DNA of 64,000 nucleotides from Schizochytrium sp. TIO01 (taxonomy: Eukaryota > Sar > Bigyra > Thraustochytrida > Thraustochytriidae). Positions within the stretch are counted from its first letter, which is position 1; every line of letters starts with the position of its first letter. Location of the stretch: positions 914,247 to 978,246 of the forward strand of contig SMSO01000037.1 in NCBI GenBank assembly GCA_004764695.1, written 5' to 3'. Positions 50,749 to 60,578 of this stretch are shown here, piece after piece. The position numbers and the translations under genes were made by a program. Below the pieces are notes generated by a model, which was not told the DNA's origin, did no database searches, and worked only from the letters and a program-made list of their open reading frames with translations.

Positions 50749-53691
50749 ATGGGCTGGCTTGACAATTGGCGCAAGCTCGACTCAACAGTGCTTGAAGTCC
50801 CCTCTGGGTTTCAAGATTGCTCTACAGGCCGAGTTGAAGTCAGATTCAATGCTGGAAATGCACGTCACAAGCTGTACGCTGAGATCCTCTGCAATGAGGT
50901 CAAACGGCGGTGCAGAGTCAAGTGGTTTGCAATCGCGGAGGAGAAGAAACCCGCTGTAAACGAGGAAGAACCCAATGAAGAGGGCTCCTACGTACCGCCC
51001 ATAACAGTCCGAAGTACACCTACGATTGCTACAATTCATCTCAATGTCATCACGTCTAACCTTTGTTACCGCAATGGCGAGGAAGAGGTTGTGCAAGACA
51101 CTAAGGAAAGCGATGAAGGTTATGCAATTAGCACGAACACCGAGACCAACGAAGTTTTTATTTGTGCCAACAGAGATCGTGGTCTACTGTATGGTGTGGG
51201 CCGCTTCATGCGCGAAATGCGAATGGACTTCCACCTGTCTTACGCCAAGCCCTTACAAAGCCTGTGTGCTTATCCATCCAACTTGGACATTGTCTCCTTC
51301 CCTGCATACATGATGCGTCAGCATCAGGTTGCCTACCGCCCCAAGACAAATAGTTATGACGCCTTCACGCCTGCAATGATGCGTCAAGAAGTTCTTGATT
51401 TGGCTCTTTTCGGAACGAACGGTATTGAGATGATTCCTCCCGGAATCGATGATGCCATGCAGAGCCCGGGTTTTAGCGTGCCTTGGTTGCAGATGCTGAA
51501 AATCGTCTCAAAATGGTGCGACCAACTTGATATCAATGTTTCCATGTGGTACCCTGCCTTCTTCAAGTCATATGATACGGAGGAGAATATTCAAGCTGCC
51601 CAGGAACATTGGTCGTGCATTATGAGCAATCTCGAGCGTCTTGATGTGCTCTTTGTTCCTGGTGGTGATCCTGGAGGACGCCCTGCGAATGAGTTTTTTA
51701 ATGCCGTAGAACTTCAGGCAAAATTTATTCGTGAGCGTTTCTTTTCCCAAGTACAAGTTTGGGTATCCTCGCAGTACGGATTGTCCACGAGTGTTGATCT
51801 TGGCCTTACAGAGCCCTGGGTTCCGCTGGTACAAGAACAGCTCTGGGTCGAAATGCTTCGCACGCCTCGAGTACAAAGCTTTCTCAATGGCGTTGTGTAC
51901 GGCCCTTGGAGTTGTGTTCCAATCGACGAATTTCGCGCTCAAGTGCCGGCTTGTCTCCCCCTTCGGAACTATCCAGACCTTTGCCATGTGCAGACTTCTC
52001 AAATGCCATGCTTCGGCTGGGATCTAAGCTTTGCTATTACAAATGGCCGTGAAAGTATCAATCCACGTCCTCGCGAAATGGCAGCCATCATTGAAGATCA
52101 GGCTCAGTACACCATTGGTTGTGGTTGCTACTCTGAGGGCGTCAATGACGACGTAAATAAATACGTTTGGACAGCTCTGCATTGGGGTGATGACGTCCGT
52201 GGGCCACTCCGAGGATCTACTACGGGGGAGCAGCTTGATGCTATGCTTGAGCAATATGCCTCTTTTTTGATGGACCAACCACGTAACACATCCATCATCA
52301 AAGAAGGAATTTACCAACTTGAGTCCAACTGGCGCGGAGACCTCTACACTAGTGAGTCAATTGTCAAGTCTCAAGCTATTTTCAGCAAGGTTCAAAACAG
52401 CCTTGCCCCCCGCCATCGTCGAAACTGGCGACTCAACATGCTCCTCTTCAGAGCTCATCATGATGCCTTCATGTACACCCGTCTTTGCCAAGAGCGCACT
52501 GTGGAAGCAACAGCGATATCTACTCTAGAAGAAGCTGATTTGTGTTCTACGACCGCATTGCGTCGCGCTGCAAAGCTTCTGGAGGTACCCTACTATGAGC
52601 CACCCATTACCATGAGTAGTTTCAATTCACCATCTACGCCCAATCCACTTATGGTCACCTTGCTCAACGAGTCTACCGCTTCTTGTACTCATTTGTATGG
52701 ACAACTTATGGCTTTGGCTGCAACTCTTTACCACCAAATTGGTATGCAGCTTTCGACAGGGTACGGTGGTCAGCATCGCCAACGCGGTGCCTATTTTGAT
52801 TTAGTCTGGGCACCTCTTGGTGACGTTAATACGTTGCACCGTGTCGTACAAAACCTCATTGAAATAGACAACAACTCTAGTGAATACCAAGATCTTATCC
52901 AGGGCGATACTCGTGATGCGCATGTGCTGCAACGCTTCAAGCAGTCATTTCGTGAGCACACGGGCCAAGCCCCCAAGAAGGTTGTTTGGTACGCTAGTTT
53001 CGGTGATGACAACGCACATGAGTTGCCTGGGTGCTTAGAACCGCCTACCCGGCCCATTCCAATCGATCAAGTGGTGCCCCCGCATCATAGTGTGGATGAC
53101 GGGCAGGATCCAATGTACTTTACTCGGTGCATGGTGGAATATCTAGATGCTAGCAATGACGAAGTCATTCGAGACCTCCATGATGGTCTGGTGCCTCGCT
53201 GCTGGCGCTCGTATTTGGTACCAATTTGGCCACGAACTGCCCGCTACTCCATGCGTTTCGCTATGGAATCGTTGATGGGTGTTTCTCTGCACGAACTCAC
53301 CCTTTCGCCACCTCAGCTGACGATGCGTGTTACGTACTTGGGCAATGATATCAACCGCCATGGCGGAGATTGGGAGGAGCTTAATCGTGAATCCCAAGCA
53401 ACACGTCTCTTTGCAAATGGTGTTCGCCTGCATAACTTCCTTGAGCCGCAGGCCTTAACTAAAATGCTTGAAATTGAGATTCCTCGAGAGGCCATACTTC
53501 GAGCCATCAAGAATGGCACGCTCATCCTTACTTGGGAGCCTCGCGTTGCTCATAAGACGACGTTTCGTTTTGTTCCACTTCCCATTGCGGAGCTGTGGAT
53601 TCTCAAGCCCAACGATGCAGTGGTTGCAGTTTCATACTCGCCGTCTTCCTCCTCCTGCTCCTCCTCCGCGATGTCGGTTGCCCGTCTTTAG
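50749..53691 (+). CDS. Large glycoside-hydrolase-like protein (GH20b-type N-domain plus barrel)
   Basis: A 980-residue intronless gene. Residues about 1-165 form a zincin-like GH20b-type domain ending in EGYAIS...LLYGVGRFMREM. A TIM-barrel-like region follows from about 185, with RPKTNSYDAF, LFGTNGIEMIPP, VSMWYPAF, LFVPGGDPGG, GVVYGPW and INPRP segments and an acidic YSEGVNDDVNKYVW motif near 465-480. These patterns resemble uncharacterised bacterial hexosaminidase or alpha-glucuronidase-like hydrolases; I cannot name a CAZy family or the catalytic residues. The C-terminal 400 residues are a further unrecognised helical and beta part. No signal peptide is visible, so it may act inside the cell. 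The bacterial-like architecture suggests possible lateral origin (inference). The C-terminus ends in a Ser-rich run. Confidence 0.75.
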   Translation: MGWLDNWRKLDSTVLEVPSGFQDCSTGRVEVRFNAGNARHKLYAEILCNEVKRRCRVKWFAIAEEKKPAVNEEEPNEEGSYVPPITVRSTPTIATIHLNVITSNLCYRNGEEEVVQDTKESDEGYAISTNTETNEVFICANRDRGLLYGVGRFMREMRMDFHLSYAKPLQSLCAYPSNLDIVSFPAYMMRQHQVAYRPKTNSYDAFTPAMMRQEVLDLALFGTNGIEMIPPGIDDAMQSPGFSVPWLQMLKIVSKWCDQLDINVSMWYPAFFKSYDTEENIQAAQEHWSCIMSNLERLDVLFVPGGDPGGRPANEFFNAVELQAKFIRERFFSQVQVWVSSQYGLSTSVDLGLTEPWVPLVQEQLWVEMLRTPRVQSFLNGVVYGPWSCVPIDEFRAQVPACLPLRNYPDLCHVQTSQMPCFGWDLSFAITNGRESINPRPREMAAIIEDQAQYTIGCGCYSEGVNDDVNKYVWTALHWGDDVRGPLRGSTTGEQLDAMLEQYASFLMDQPRNTSIIKEGIYQLESNWRGDLYTSESIVKSQAIFSKVQNSLAPRHRRNWRLNMLLFRAHHDAFMYTRLCQERTVEATAISTLEEADLCSTTALRRAAKLLEVPYYEPPITMSSFNSPSTPNPLMVTLLNESTASCTHLYGQLMALAATLYHQIGMQLSTGYGGQHRQRGAYFDLVWAPLGDVNTLHRVVQNLIEIDNNSSEYQDLIQGDTRDAHVLQRFKQSFREHTGQAPKKVVWYASFGDDNAHELPGCLEPPTRPIPIDQVVPPHHSVDDGQDPMYFTRCMVEYLDASNDEVIRDLHDGLVPRCWRSYLVPIWPRTARYSMRFAMESLMGVSLHELTLSPPQLTMRVTYLGNDINRHGGDWEELNRESQATRLFANGVRLHNFLEPQALTKMLEIEIPREAILRAIKNGTLILTWEPRVAHKTTFRFVPLPIAELWILKPNDAVVAVSYSPSSSSCSSSAMSVARL

Positions 53692-55194
53692 AAAAGGATA
53701 TCGCTCACCTCCTATTTTTGAGTAGTTGAATGTAGACTCTTGAAGGTTGTTACTGCTGCACTCATGCTCATTCGTCTCCGTCTGCTTTTCTCTCTTAGAT
53801 TGTCTTTATCCAAACGGAGATGGTTTTCATGCATTATCACTCAAAGTTTGCTTAGAAGAAAGCCAAATTACAGAGAGGCAACGAAACAGTAGGTTGCACA
53901 TGTATTTATTAACCTGATGACCATTAGATGCTCGAGATAGATAGGACAACGTTTTTGTTTCCCTCCCAATTCTTTGTAGATGTCTATGTCCAAGTCCACC
54001 CTATCCTTTGTCTTCGTTTCGGTGTGGCTCCTGTATTCCGTCTTTTCACGAGATCCAACTCGTTATAATGTTTTTTCTTTGTAGATATATTTTGTAGAAG
54101 TAGCCCGTATTTAACATAAATCAAGTCTTTTAGAGTAGATTTTTTCAATCTGAGCTTCCGAATCGTCCTTGAACGAGCTCTGGCCATTAAATGCTTCATG
54201 TCTGCAAACATGCATCTCCGTAAATGCACAAGTGAATGGAATTGCATCACCACACCTCCATGCTATATTTTCTAGCTACCACTTCTACTAGTGCGTCATC
54301 ATCGGTAATTGACTATAGTGAGTGCCCCTAAGAGTCATTCGCTGAGGCGCCATTCTCCACATCAAGATGCTATATGCAGTTTCGTTTTTGCTTCCAGAGC
54401 TTTCTTCTAGGTTCTCAATCTCAGCCTTAAAGTCAAGAGCCACCTCTCCATAACTCCAGCTCAGCCAGCTAAACAACCTGAAGTTCGAGGCACACGTAAG
54501 AAATGGATTTGACTTGGTCGGTCAAAAGAGGCCTAATGTATCCAAATAGACCGCAGTGGTATTCGAATAAAATAAAAATGAAACTTTTATTGGTCAAGAA
54601 GTCCTTTTTGTTTGTTTTTAACAGGAAAAGTTATTCTTATCGAATACAATCTTTATTGGATAAGCTTATATCGAACAAAAAACATCGTATTCCAATGTAC
54701 ATTTGTCAATTCCTAATTGTTTTTATAAAATTAAAATTGAAATTGAAATTAAAAATGGTCGTGATGTTTCGGCCATTCTCTAATAGACTGAAAGTAGTAA
54801 AAGAGAGCAACGAAATAAGAGAATGAAAGAACGAAAGCAATTCGCGAATTGAGCTGGACTCGAGGAGCTGCGTGCAGCGGCAGTGCTTGCTTGCTTGCTT
54901 GCTTGATCGCTCGATCGCTCGCTCGCTTGCTTGCTGCTTGCTCTGTGTTTATCTTACGTGGGAAAGGGTCCGTGCGCATTGCACGCCCGGTTAGCCCGTT
55001 TAAGTGTCCGATTTGGCATAACTACTGTGCTTGTTTTCTCGTTTGAATTGACTGCCTGACCGACTTTGTTCGTTTATCGCACGTGACGCAAAGCTCGACA
55101 AAGTCTCGAACGCGAAGCGCCTTCGGAAGTTGCTGGTGAGCTGGCCTGGACGACGTTGAAACAACAGTAAAGGCTTCTTTCTGAAAAAGGCACC
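53692..55194. other. Spacer upstream of the ArfGAP gene
   Basis: 1.5 kb with no credible gene. It contains a GCTT/GCTC tandem tract at about 54886-54945 and an AT-rich stretch before it. The ArfGAP promoter should lie here. Confidence 0.45.
54886..54945. repeat. GCTT/CGCT tetranucleotide tract
   Basis: Five GCTT units pass into GATCGCTC and CTCGCTTGCTTG variants. Confidence 0.8.
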
Positions 55195-56747
55195 ATGAGC
55201 ATGCAAATGCCTGCCGACGTTCAGGCGGAAATCCGTGCCATGGACGGAAACCAGGTACGTGGATAGAAACGTTTGATAGCTTCACTCTAGTTTCATAATT
55301 AAGGCCTCAACGTTATTTTGGGGAGTTTCCTGTGACTCGTGAGCGCTCTCAGCATCGTGCATGAAGACTAACTTATGAATTTTGCGAATGTGCAATGTAA
55401 ATGGTGTTTTGGCCTTTTCCTGGAATTATAAACTGGATTTGCTCTACGCGATTGCCTTAAATCATCAATCAATCTGCCCCAAAACAAATCTGCGTGGATA
55501 TAATCTTTGGATATTTTGGTGGACTTTGGTCTACTTAGACCTGTGTAGACTGTGGCGTCAAGAACCCGCAATGGGCTTCAGTCTCCTATGGCACGCTTTT
55601 TTGCCTCGAGTGTTCAGGCGTGCACCGTGGTCTTGGTGTTCACATTAGTTTTGTCAGGTCCGTGACAATGGACTCGTGGACAGACCAGCAAATCCAGTCG
55701 ATGCGTCTCGGAGGCAACAAGAAACTCATTGACTGGTTCGCGCAACACGGCATCTCCCAATCCATGTCCATCAAGGACAAGTACCACTCGCCTGCTGCCG
55801 AGCTCTACCGTCTCCGGCTTCAAGCTCTTCGCGATGGAAAAGAGCCGCCCTCTAAATTACCTGAGGGGTCTTCTTCAAGCTCTTATGTGCCATCCAATGG
55901 CGATGAAACCCCCTACGATCGCGAAATGAGGCTACGTCGTGAGGCCCAAGAGCGTCTTCGCGCCAAATTTGGCGACGGCGGACTGCGAGGTAGTGCTGTC
56001 TCTAGCCAACCACTCCCACCCAATATGTATGATGACGACACTGGCCGCCGTGGTCTTCCTGTGAATATCGATCATGAAGAGCTCAAGCGCAAGGGTGGCG
56101 AGGCACTCAATGCCATGAGCAGCGCCTTTTCGATGCTCAGCACTGCAGCTAGCGAGAAGTTATCGGAGGTTTCTCGCAATGCTGAGTCTTCGGACACCTT
56201 TAATGACCTCAAGAGCAAAACTTCCGAGGGCCTCTCGGTATTCTCCAACAAGGCTTCGTCCTGGTGGAGTCAGGCAAACCAATACTTTGGACAAGATGGT
56301 GCCGCCCAGCAATCCCGGGCGCCACCTGCAGAAAGTCCAGAGGAGCGTGCTGAGCGTGAAGCTGCTGAGGAGCGTATGCGTCAGAAATTTGGGGACCGTG
56401 GTTTGAAGACCAATGCTATTTCGAGCCAATACGGCGATGTCCAGGCTCACGTTGAAGCTCAAGAGCGTGAGCGTGCTGCTGCCGCCGAGAGGTTACGTCA
56501 AAAGTTTGGTGATGGCGGCATGCAAAGTGTGAGCTCCTCATCTTCGCCTGTACCTGAAATGACATCGCCCTCTACACCTTCTACTGGCAAGGGTCTTCAA
56601 CTCCGCTCCTCTAAACCTGCTGCTGCATCTGCTGTTGAGGATATGGACAGCTTTAGGCCTGTTCGTGCCCCTGCTTCCAAGCCTACTGCTGAGCCTAAAA
56701 AGCCCCCCCCCACTCCAGATGACTTTTTTTCTGACTTCGGCATCTAA
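55195..56747 (+). CDS. ArfGAP with ALPS-like helices and KFGD repeats (two exons)
   Basis: GTPase-activating protein for Arf, acting in Golgi/COPI traffic. Exon 1 is 55195-55254 (20 codons), the intron 55255-55538, and exon 2 55539-56747, giving 422 residues. The zinc finger is C22-x2-C25-x16-C42-x2-C45, followed by the arginine finger R50 in GVHRGLGVH and the [10 protein letters not shown] signature. Two Ser/Ala-rich amphipathic stretches with few charges (about 209-231 and 248-270) look like ArfGAP1-type ALPS curvature sensors. Three R-x-KFGD-x-G repeats lie at about 161-169, 301-309 and 340-348; the second continues into AISSQYGD, like the Glo3 motif of ArfGAP2/3. The C-terminus ends DDFFSDFGI, an acidic-aromatic adaptor-type motif. 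The start ATG has context CACCATGA. Confidence 0.95.
55255..55538 (+). other. ArfGAP intron (284 bp)
   Basis: Donor CAG|GTACGT and acceptor CTACTTAG|ACC, phase 0. Joining restores Gln-Thr-Cys and places the first zinc-finger cysteine correctly. The intron contains in-frame stops directly after the donor. Confidence 0.92.
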
Positions 56748-57553
56748 ACTTTGCGGCGTGATGAACCCTAGTAGTATTCGCAAATTTGTTTGATCGCCAT
56801 CCTTCCTCTCCTCTATAAATGACTGATTTCTATTACCAAATTGATCGCCGTGCTGGAAATCAAGAAACCAACTCAGCAACTACCATAGACGTGACTACGT
56901 CCACTGCCTTTACTTCTCTTCTTCGCTTTTGCTCTTCGTAGTGCTCCTTTTTTTTTTTGATTCTCTAAGGAAGCCTCTATGCATTATCACATATCATATT
57001 CTCCTAACAATAATGTCTTCGCTTCTTGAATTAATTTGTGTTTTGCTTTTTTTTAAAACAAGGTTTATCGCTATTCGGTTTTCTAAATCAGGATCATGGC
57101 TTTGGATGAGAAGTACCAATCTTCGTTTAGTAGCACAAGGATGTCAAGCTAAAGGAAAGCAACAGACTTGTTTTTAAAAAAATAAGGTAATACACTCAAT
57201 CATTTATCTAGCTTGTTGACTGGCACTCTCACGCACCGGTTCTATATGGTATTGGTATTACCTGACTTTCCACGAGTCAGTTTGAATTAGAGATTGTCGC
57301 AGTTTGAGAGCCAATCTTGCAAGTGCTGAATTGCCAGACAGCCAATTTCAACATTAGCGGCATTACTGGAGCAAAACAGCGGTTTGGTCTTCAGAATAAC
57401 ACTGTCAAACATCGACTAAACATCTCATTCTTTACCACAATCCGTGGCATGTCTTGCAGACCGGTCGTGAATATTTGGGGCTGTTTATTCATGTTTCCTG
57501 GTTGTTCTTGTTTATTCACTTTATATCCACGTATGCTGATGACCGTGATAGAT
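56748..57553. other. Convergent 3' spacer
   Basis: 0.8 kb between the ArfGAP and LSm2 stops. AT-rich; no gene seen. Confidence 0.5.
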
Positions 57554-57850
57554 CTAGCTGCTCTCCGCCTCCCCGGCAGCGAGCTCACGCCGTGCCGCAT
57601 CTTGCAGCAATGATGTGTCAATATCCTCTTTCCTCAAGGAAATGTAGCGCACCACAGAGCCACGAATGAAGCAAGTCTTGAGAGCGCTGAGTTGCGGAAA
57701 CTTAGCTGCGTCTACAGGAGACACATTGAGCAACTTAACATTGAGGTATTGGTCCACCGAGTGCAATTCGCCCTGTACCTCGACGCCATTCTTCATTTCC
57801 ACGGTCACAGGCTTGCCCTCGAGGGTCTTGAACACTGAGTAAAAGAGCAT
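57554..57850 (-). CDS. LSM2: U6 snRNA-associated Sm-like protein LSm2
   Basis: A 98-residue Sm-fold protein of the LSm2-8 (nuclear, U6) and LSm1-7 (cytoplasmic mRNA decay) rings. It begins MLFYSVFKTLEGKPVTVEMK and contains the Sm1 motif with HSVDQYLNVKL and the Sm2 motif CFIRGSVVRYISL, all diagnostic of LSm2, as is the LLQDAARRE tail. Length is nearly that of the animal protein. The start is an ATG on the complement; intronless. It lies tandem with the WD40-like gene, 690 bp apart. Confidence 0.97.
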   Translation of the reverse strand: MLFYSVFKTLEGKPVTVEMKNGVEVQGELHSVDQYLNVKLLNVSPVDAAKFPQLSALKTCFIRGSVVRYISLRKEDIDTSLLQDAARRELAAGEAESS

Positions 57851-58539
57851 TTTTAAAGACAGAGAAACTTAGGTATTCGTGCACGTTGGGCCGGCGTATT
57901 AAATTTAGGCGAGATTGAGCTTCAGATGTGCTTTGTAGAGGGTTTAGTGAAACAACGTCTGCGAAAGCAACGCTAACTAAGTCGCCACGAAGACAAAGGT
58001 GCTAATGAGGCCACCTTTAAGTGCGAGAAAAACCGCAACGAAAGCTGGAAAGGGCAGTAAGAAGAGGCTTCTGGCGTAGGATAAACGAGACGAGTGCCTC
58101 CTCAGAGAAGACGTCCACGCAGAGAAAGGCGATGGCGGGTGTTGGCGCTTTGCTTCTTGCGCCTTCTTTCTCTGTATCTCTGTTTGTTTAATGCTAATAA
58201 TCTTTTACAATGTTGCTAGGTAGGCACTAGTACGTAGTTAGGTACTACTAACATACAATTATTAGCAATATGTCCTAGAAGTGCTAGCTCGTTATTAAAA
58301 AAAATTATATCAACCGTAGAGCTTATAGACTTGAAGTTATGCGTCAAACAAAAAATGCGCGAAACCATAGAGAAGTTTTTGTTGAAATACAACGAGTTGA
58401 ATTATTTGCTATGAAGGTAGATCTCCGAAGTAAAAACAAAGTGTAACCTCTTGCCTTGTGGGAAACTATGAAGAAAATCTTTAAAATAAGTTAATAGTGT
58501 TTTGCAAATCGTGGCGCTGAAGCAGGTCATCAGCTTGTA
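57851..58539. other. LSm2 upstream region
   Basis: 0.7 kb without a gene. It includes a copy of the TAGGTA motif near 58217-58250. It presumably holds the LSm2 promoter and the 3' end of the WD40-like gene. Confidence 0.45.
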
Positions 58540-60151
58540 TCACGAATTGGAAGAGAGGGCATTATTCATAACATCGACCTGCTCTATTCCATTTATAACT
58601 ACACTTTGAGGACCGTGCCAATGAATAGATGAAATTCGAAGTGTTTGGAATGTTCTGTTTATGCGATAAGATTCAGTGGTTTGCCCAGGGCGAAGAAACA
58701 CTGCAAGGGTCTCTGAATCAGCTACAGCAAGTTGCCCAGCATGTGTAGCAATCATAGTAGGTTTGATATCTCCCTGAAAACTTATACGCGCTGCATAAGG
58801 CACATCATCTCCAAGACGAAACGGAAAAACTGAGACAGTCCCAGATGCACTTAAGGCGACAACGCGGTTTCGTTTATGAAAGTCTACATCGAATGCTACA
58901 CAGTAGGAGTCAAGCGCAAATGACCCTACGCGAGCAGCTTTCTTTGGTGACATAGCAAATAGCTGAATTTTATCAGGGTTTGTATTTGAGACCGCCAGTG
59001 CAAAATTATTGTGCAGCAATATTACTCGATCGCTCATTCGAGGATGTATATTAGATAACTTTGCATCTCGAGGGGACACCAGAGTCCAGCGTTTATAGGA
59101 ATTGCTACTGCCATTTGGTATCCTTGATAGTGCACGAGTTCTCCCCGAGTTTCGACTGCGACATACGATAAAGTCCTGATTGCTCACCATATTGCATGCG
59201 TCAAATTTTTCGCAGCATTTACAAGGAAGAGACCTCCGAGAAAAACTTGTTGAAACTGCGTCTGTTGGGTCCTCTGCATCATCGTATTCGCTACCTTTTG
59301 TTTCGCCATCGAGGTAATCCTCAAAATCGATTGCCGATGCTGTGGCAAGGTCAATAATGCGCACCGAATTATCACTTGAGCAAGTAGCAACAAGTTGTCC
59401 TTTCCAGCTTGTTGTTGCCATAGAGACGATATGCTCGCCCAGAGGAAGGGTCAACTTCCAGGTCATGTCCGATCGATTGAGAACATGCAAGCGACCAAAG
59501 TCAGTTGCCGCACAAACTATTACAGCGTTTGCAGACACGGAGATTAGCTTTTCTTGTGCACCCGTAATAGAATCTTTTCGTGGTGCTCCTTCCTCTGGAG
59601 GCCATGGATCAAATTCGCACATAATAGATGAGTCTTTGATCCAGACAACTTGATTTGAGGTGACTCCAATTGCCAACCACGGCGAAACCCAGCACAAGTC
59701 TTGAATTTGGCTAGGGAAGGTTTTAGAAGGTTTAGACTTTGTTGTTGCGTCCACGATTGCATGGAACTGATCTATTGGAAGCTTATATTGAGTCAATACG
59801 TTGCTAGGGTCTCTGAGATACTCATGTACACCACGGGGGTTTTCTTTCCAAATGTGTGTCAAGATGTCAGATCTCGACGGAGTTGTTTCAAGTCCTATGA
59901 CGATACTACAATTATTTTTGGTTTTTGATGCTGGAGCTTTCTCGAATTATAAATACGCTGTCAAAAACCCCAGAAGCACCTGCTTTTGCCCCTTCCAACC
60001 GTTCAATGTCTGGAGGAATGCGTAATTTCCTCACTCGATCAAGATCCCAATTCCACAATCTCAGGCAAGAGTGTCTCCCATCAGCAATAACTACATACTG
60101 CTCCAGCCCAGCCAATCTCTTTTTACAGCGTGATTGATATGTAGACTCCAT
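58540..60151 (-). CDS. WD40-like beta-propeller protein (two exons)
   Basis: A propeller-type protein of about 508 residues if one intron is removed. Exon 1 runs from the ATG at 60151 to 59980 and includes a WD-like blade end (ADGRHSCLRLWNW). Exon 2 runs from 59894 to 58540 and has several blades, for example ATCSSDNSVRIIDLATA and VVALSASGTVSVFPF. The exon-2 frame has no ATG near its 5' end and begins in mid-protein, supporting splicing. The proposed intron 59979-59895 joins phase 1 to phase 1; an acceptor at 59937 also keeps the frame and would add 14 residues. A charged insert lies between blades (around ETKGSEYDDAEDPTD). No specific family is recognised. It is divergent from the PLK4 gene, 427 bp between ATGs. 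Confidence 0.65.
59895..59979 (-). other. Probable 85-nt intron of the WD40-like gene
   Basis: Donor GCAG|GTGCTT and acceptor GTCATAG|GA, with a TTTTTGAC branch-like element. It removes the in-frame TAA and the phase change between the two frames. The alternative acceptor AAAG|CT at 59937 would give a 43-nt intron. Confidence 0.5.
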
Positions 60152-60578
60152 AACTCTACTTGAAAAATCTGTTTATTTTCACAGCTCCAATCGATGTCTT
60201 TGCAATCCCAGTTTTGCCTTTCATGCATATGTTCACCCCTTTCTTCTTCTTCTCGTCCTCGTCCTCCTCCTTTGCTAAGTGAAGTGGAGTGATGCTCCTA
60301 CCTAGACCTTCGCAGTCTTATCTATTTTCTGTGATCTGCAAAACTGGTTTGGTTCATGCTCGACATGGTAGAACAGTTTGCTCGCTCGCAATGCAAGTTC
60401 GTCTCATCAACTGTGCAAGGACTACCAGATGACGGTTGAAGACTAAAAGTGCGCAACCCAAATTGGATTTTTTTTATTTTTTTAATTCTCCCTGGAAAGG
60501 GAGTCGTCGTTAGGAGTCATTTTCTGCATCACTCCTTTGGATTGCCAAGCCAAAGCCGTATAGTTCTTGAGAACAAAC
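60152..60578. promoter_or_regulatory. Bidirectional promoter region, WD40-like / PLK4
   Basis: 427 bp between two divergent ATGs with no frame of its own. Pyrimidine-rich TTCTTCTTC and CCTCGTCC tracts lie at 60240-60275 and a T-rich tract at 60468-60485. No specific factor site is claimed. Confidence 0.5.
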
